Of a DNA stretch of 42,184 bases, positions 42,159-42,184 are shown one piece after another. The translations under genes were made by a program, and so were the position numbers. The notes beneath the pieces were generated by a model that saw only the letters and a program-made list of their open reading frames with translations, was not told where the DNA came from and ran no database searches. The stretch comes from Methylobacterium sp. J-026 (GTDB taxonomy: Bacteria; Pseudomonadota; Alphaproteobacteria; Rhizobiales; Beijerinckiaceae): assembly GCF_022829585.1 (NCBI RefSeq), contig NZ_JAKSYC010000315.1, positions 1 to 42,184 of the forward strand. The letters run 5' to 3'. Every line of letters starts with the position of its first letter. Positions within the stretch are counted from its first letter, which is position 1.

Positions 42159-42184
42159 CCGCGAGGCCGTGGGACAGGTCGGCC

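Noticed and set aside
1..42184. CRISPR array, rRNA, riboswitch or integrase
   Set aside because: No regularly spaced direct repeats with unique spacers, no rRNA-like sequence, no recognised riboswitch core and no integrase motif were found.

Overview
The window comes from a high-GC alphaproteobacterium, most likely Methylobacterium or a close relative. This is inferred from strongly GC-rich codon use, an alphaproteobacterial gene order (dapF-mtaB-ftsY-yciB-ccmG) and the look of the IlvB/IlvN/IlvC and PyrE proteins; I could not search a database. Most of it is ordinary chromosomal housekeeping sequence with tightly packed genes. Three stretches stand out as acquired or rearranged: a small AT-richer island at about 13.44-14.87 kb, a set of toxin-antitoxin genes slipped between core genes, and an AT-rich polysaccharide region from about 35.7 kb to 41.7 kb.

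Layout. 0-6.2 kb: 3' end of ccmG, yciB, a vapBC pair, ftsY, an RluA-type pseudouridine synthase, mtaB and dapF. 6.3-13.4 kb: an exported GyrI-like protein, an endonuclease III relative, an exported dihaem cytochrome of the RoxA/peroxidase group, trpS followed by a haloacid dehalogenase and trans-aconitate methyltransferase, and a flavin-dependent PNPOx-like protein. 13.4-14.9 kb: a two-gene island with a RusA-type Holliday-junction nuclease and a PD-(D/E)XK + HEPN protein. 15.0-21.0 kb: branched-chain amino acid synthesis (ilvC, ilvN, ilvB) interleaved with a GST gene, a TetR regulator with a near-perfect operator, and a MazEF-like pair. 21.0-25.3 kb: amidase, orphan MazE-like antitoxin, pyrC-pyrE, aroQ. 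25.4-32.7 kb: BKACE enzyme, tRNA-Gly, thiamine-binding protein, FdhF/YdeP oxidoreductase, pentapeptide-repeat membrane protein, OhrR and selA. 32.9-35.5 kb: GDP-mannose enzyme and a short-chain dehydrogenase. 35.7-42.2 kb: Wzx-like flippase, GT2 and GT-C glycosyltransferases, and a broken sugar transferase next to 16-bp tandem repeats.

Regulation visible in the DNA. Upstream of ilvB there is a complete attenuator layout: a promoter, a 16-residue leader peptide containing consecutive Val-Leu-Ile-Val codons, and an intrinsic terminator, all before ilvB. Upstream of tetR there is a 12-1-12 inverted repeat, and tetR runs into ilvC after only 18 bases, so the two ilv transcripts appear to have different controls. 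Between ilvB and ilvN lies a cluster of three perfect hairpins.

Best candidate for an undescribed system: the RusA-like / PD-(D/E)XK-HEPN pair at 13679-14808. Its reading frames overlap by four bases, both proteins keep their catalytic motifs, and the pair sits alone between two core genes with no phage genes around it. Each family is known; their pairing as a stand-alone two-gene unit is what deserves a search.
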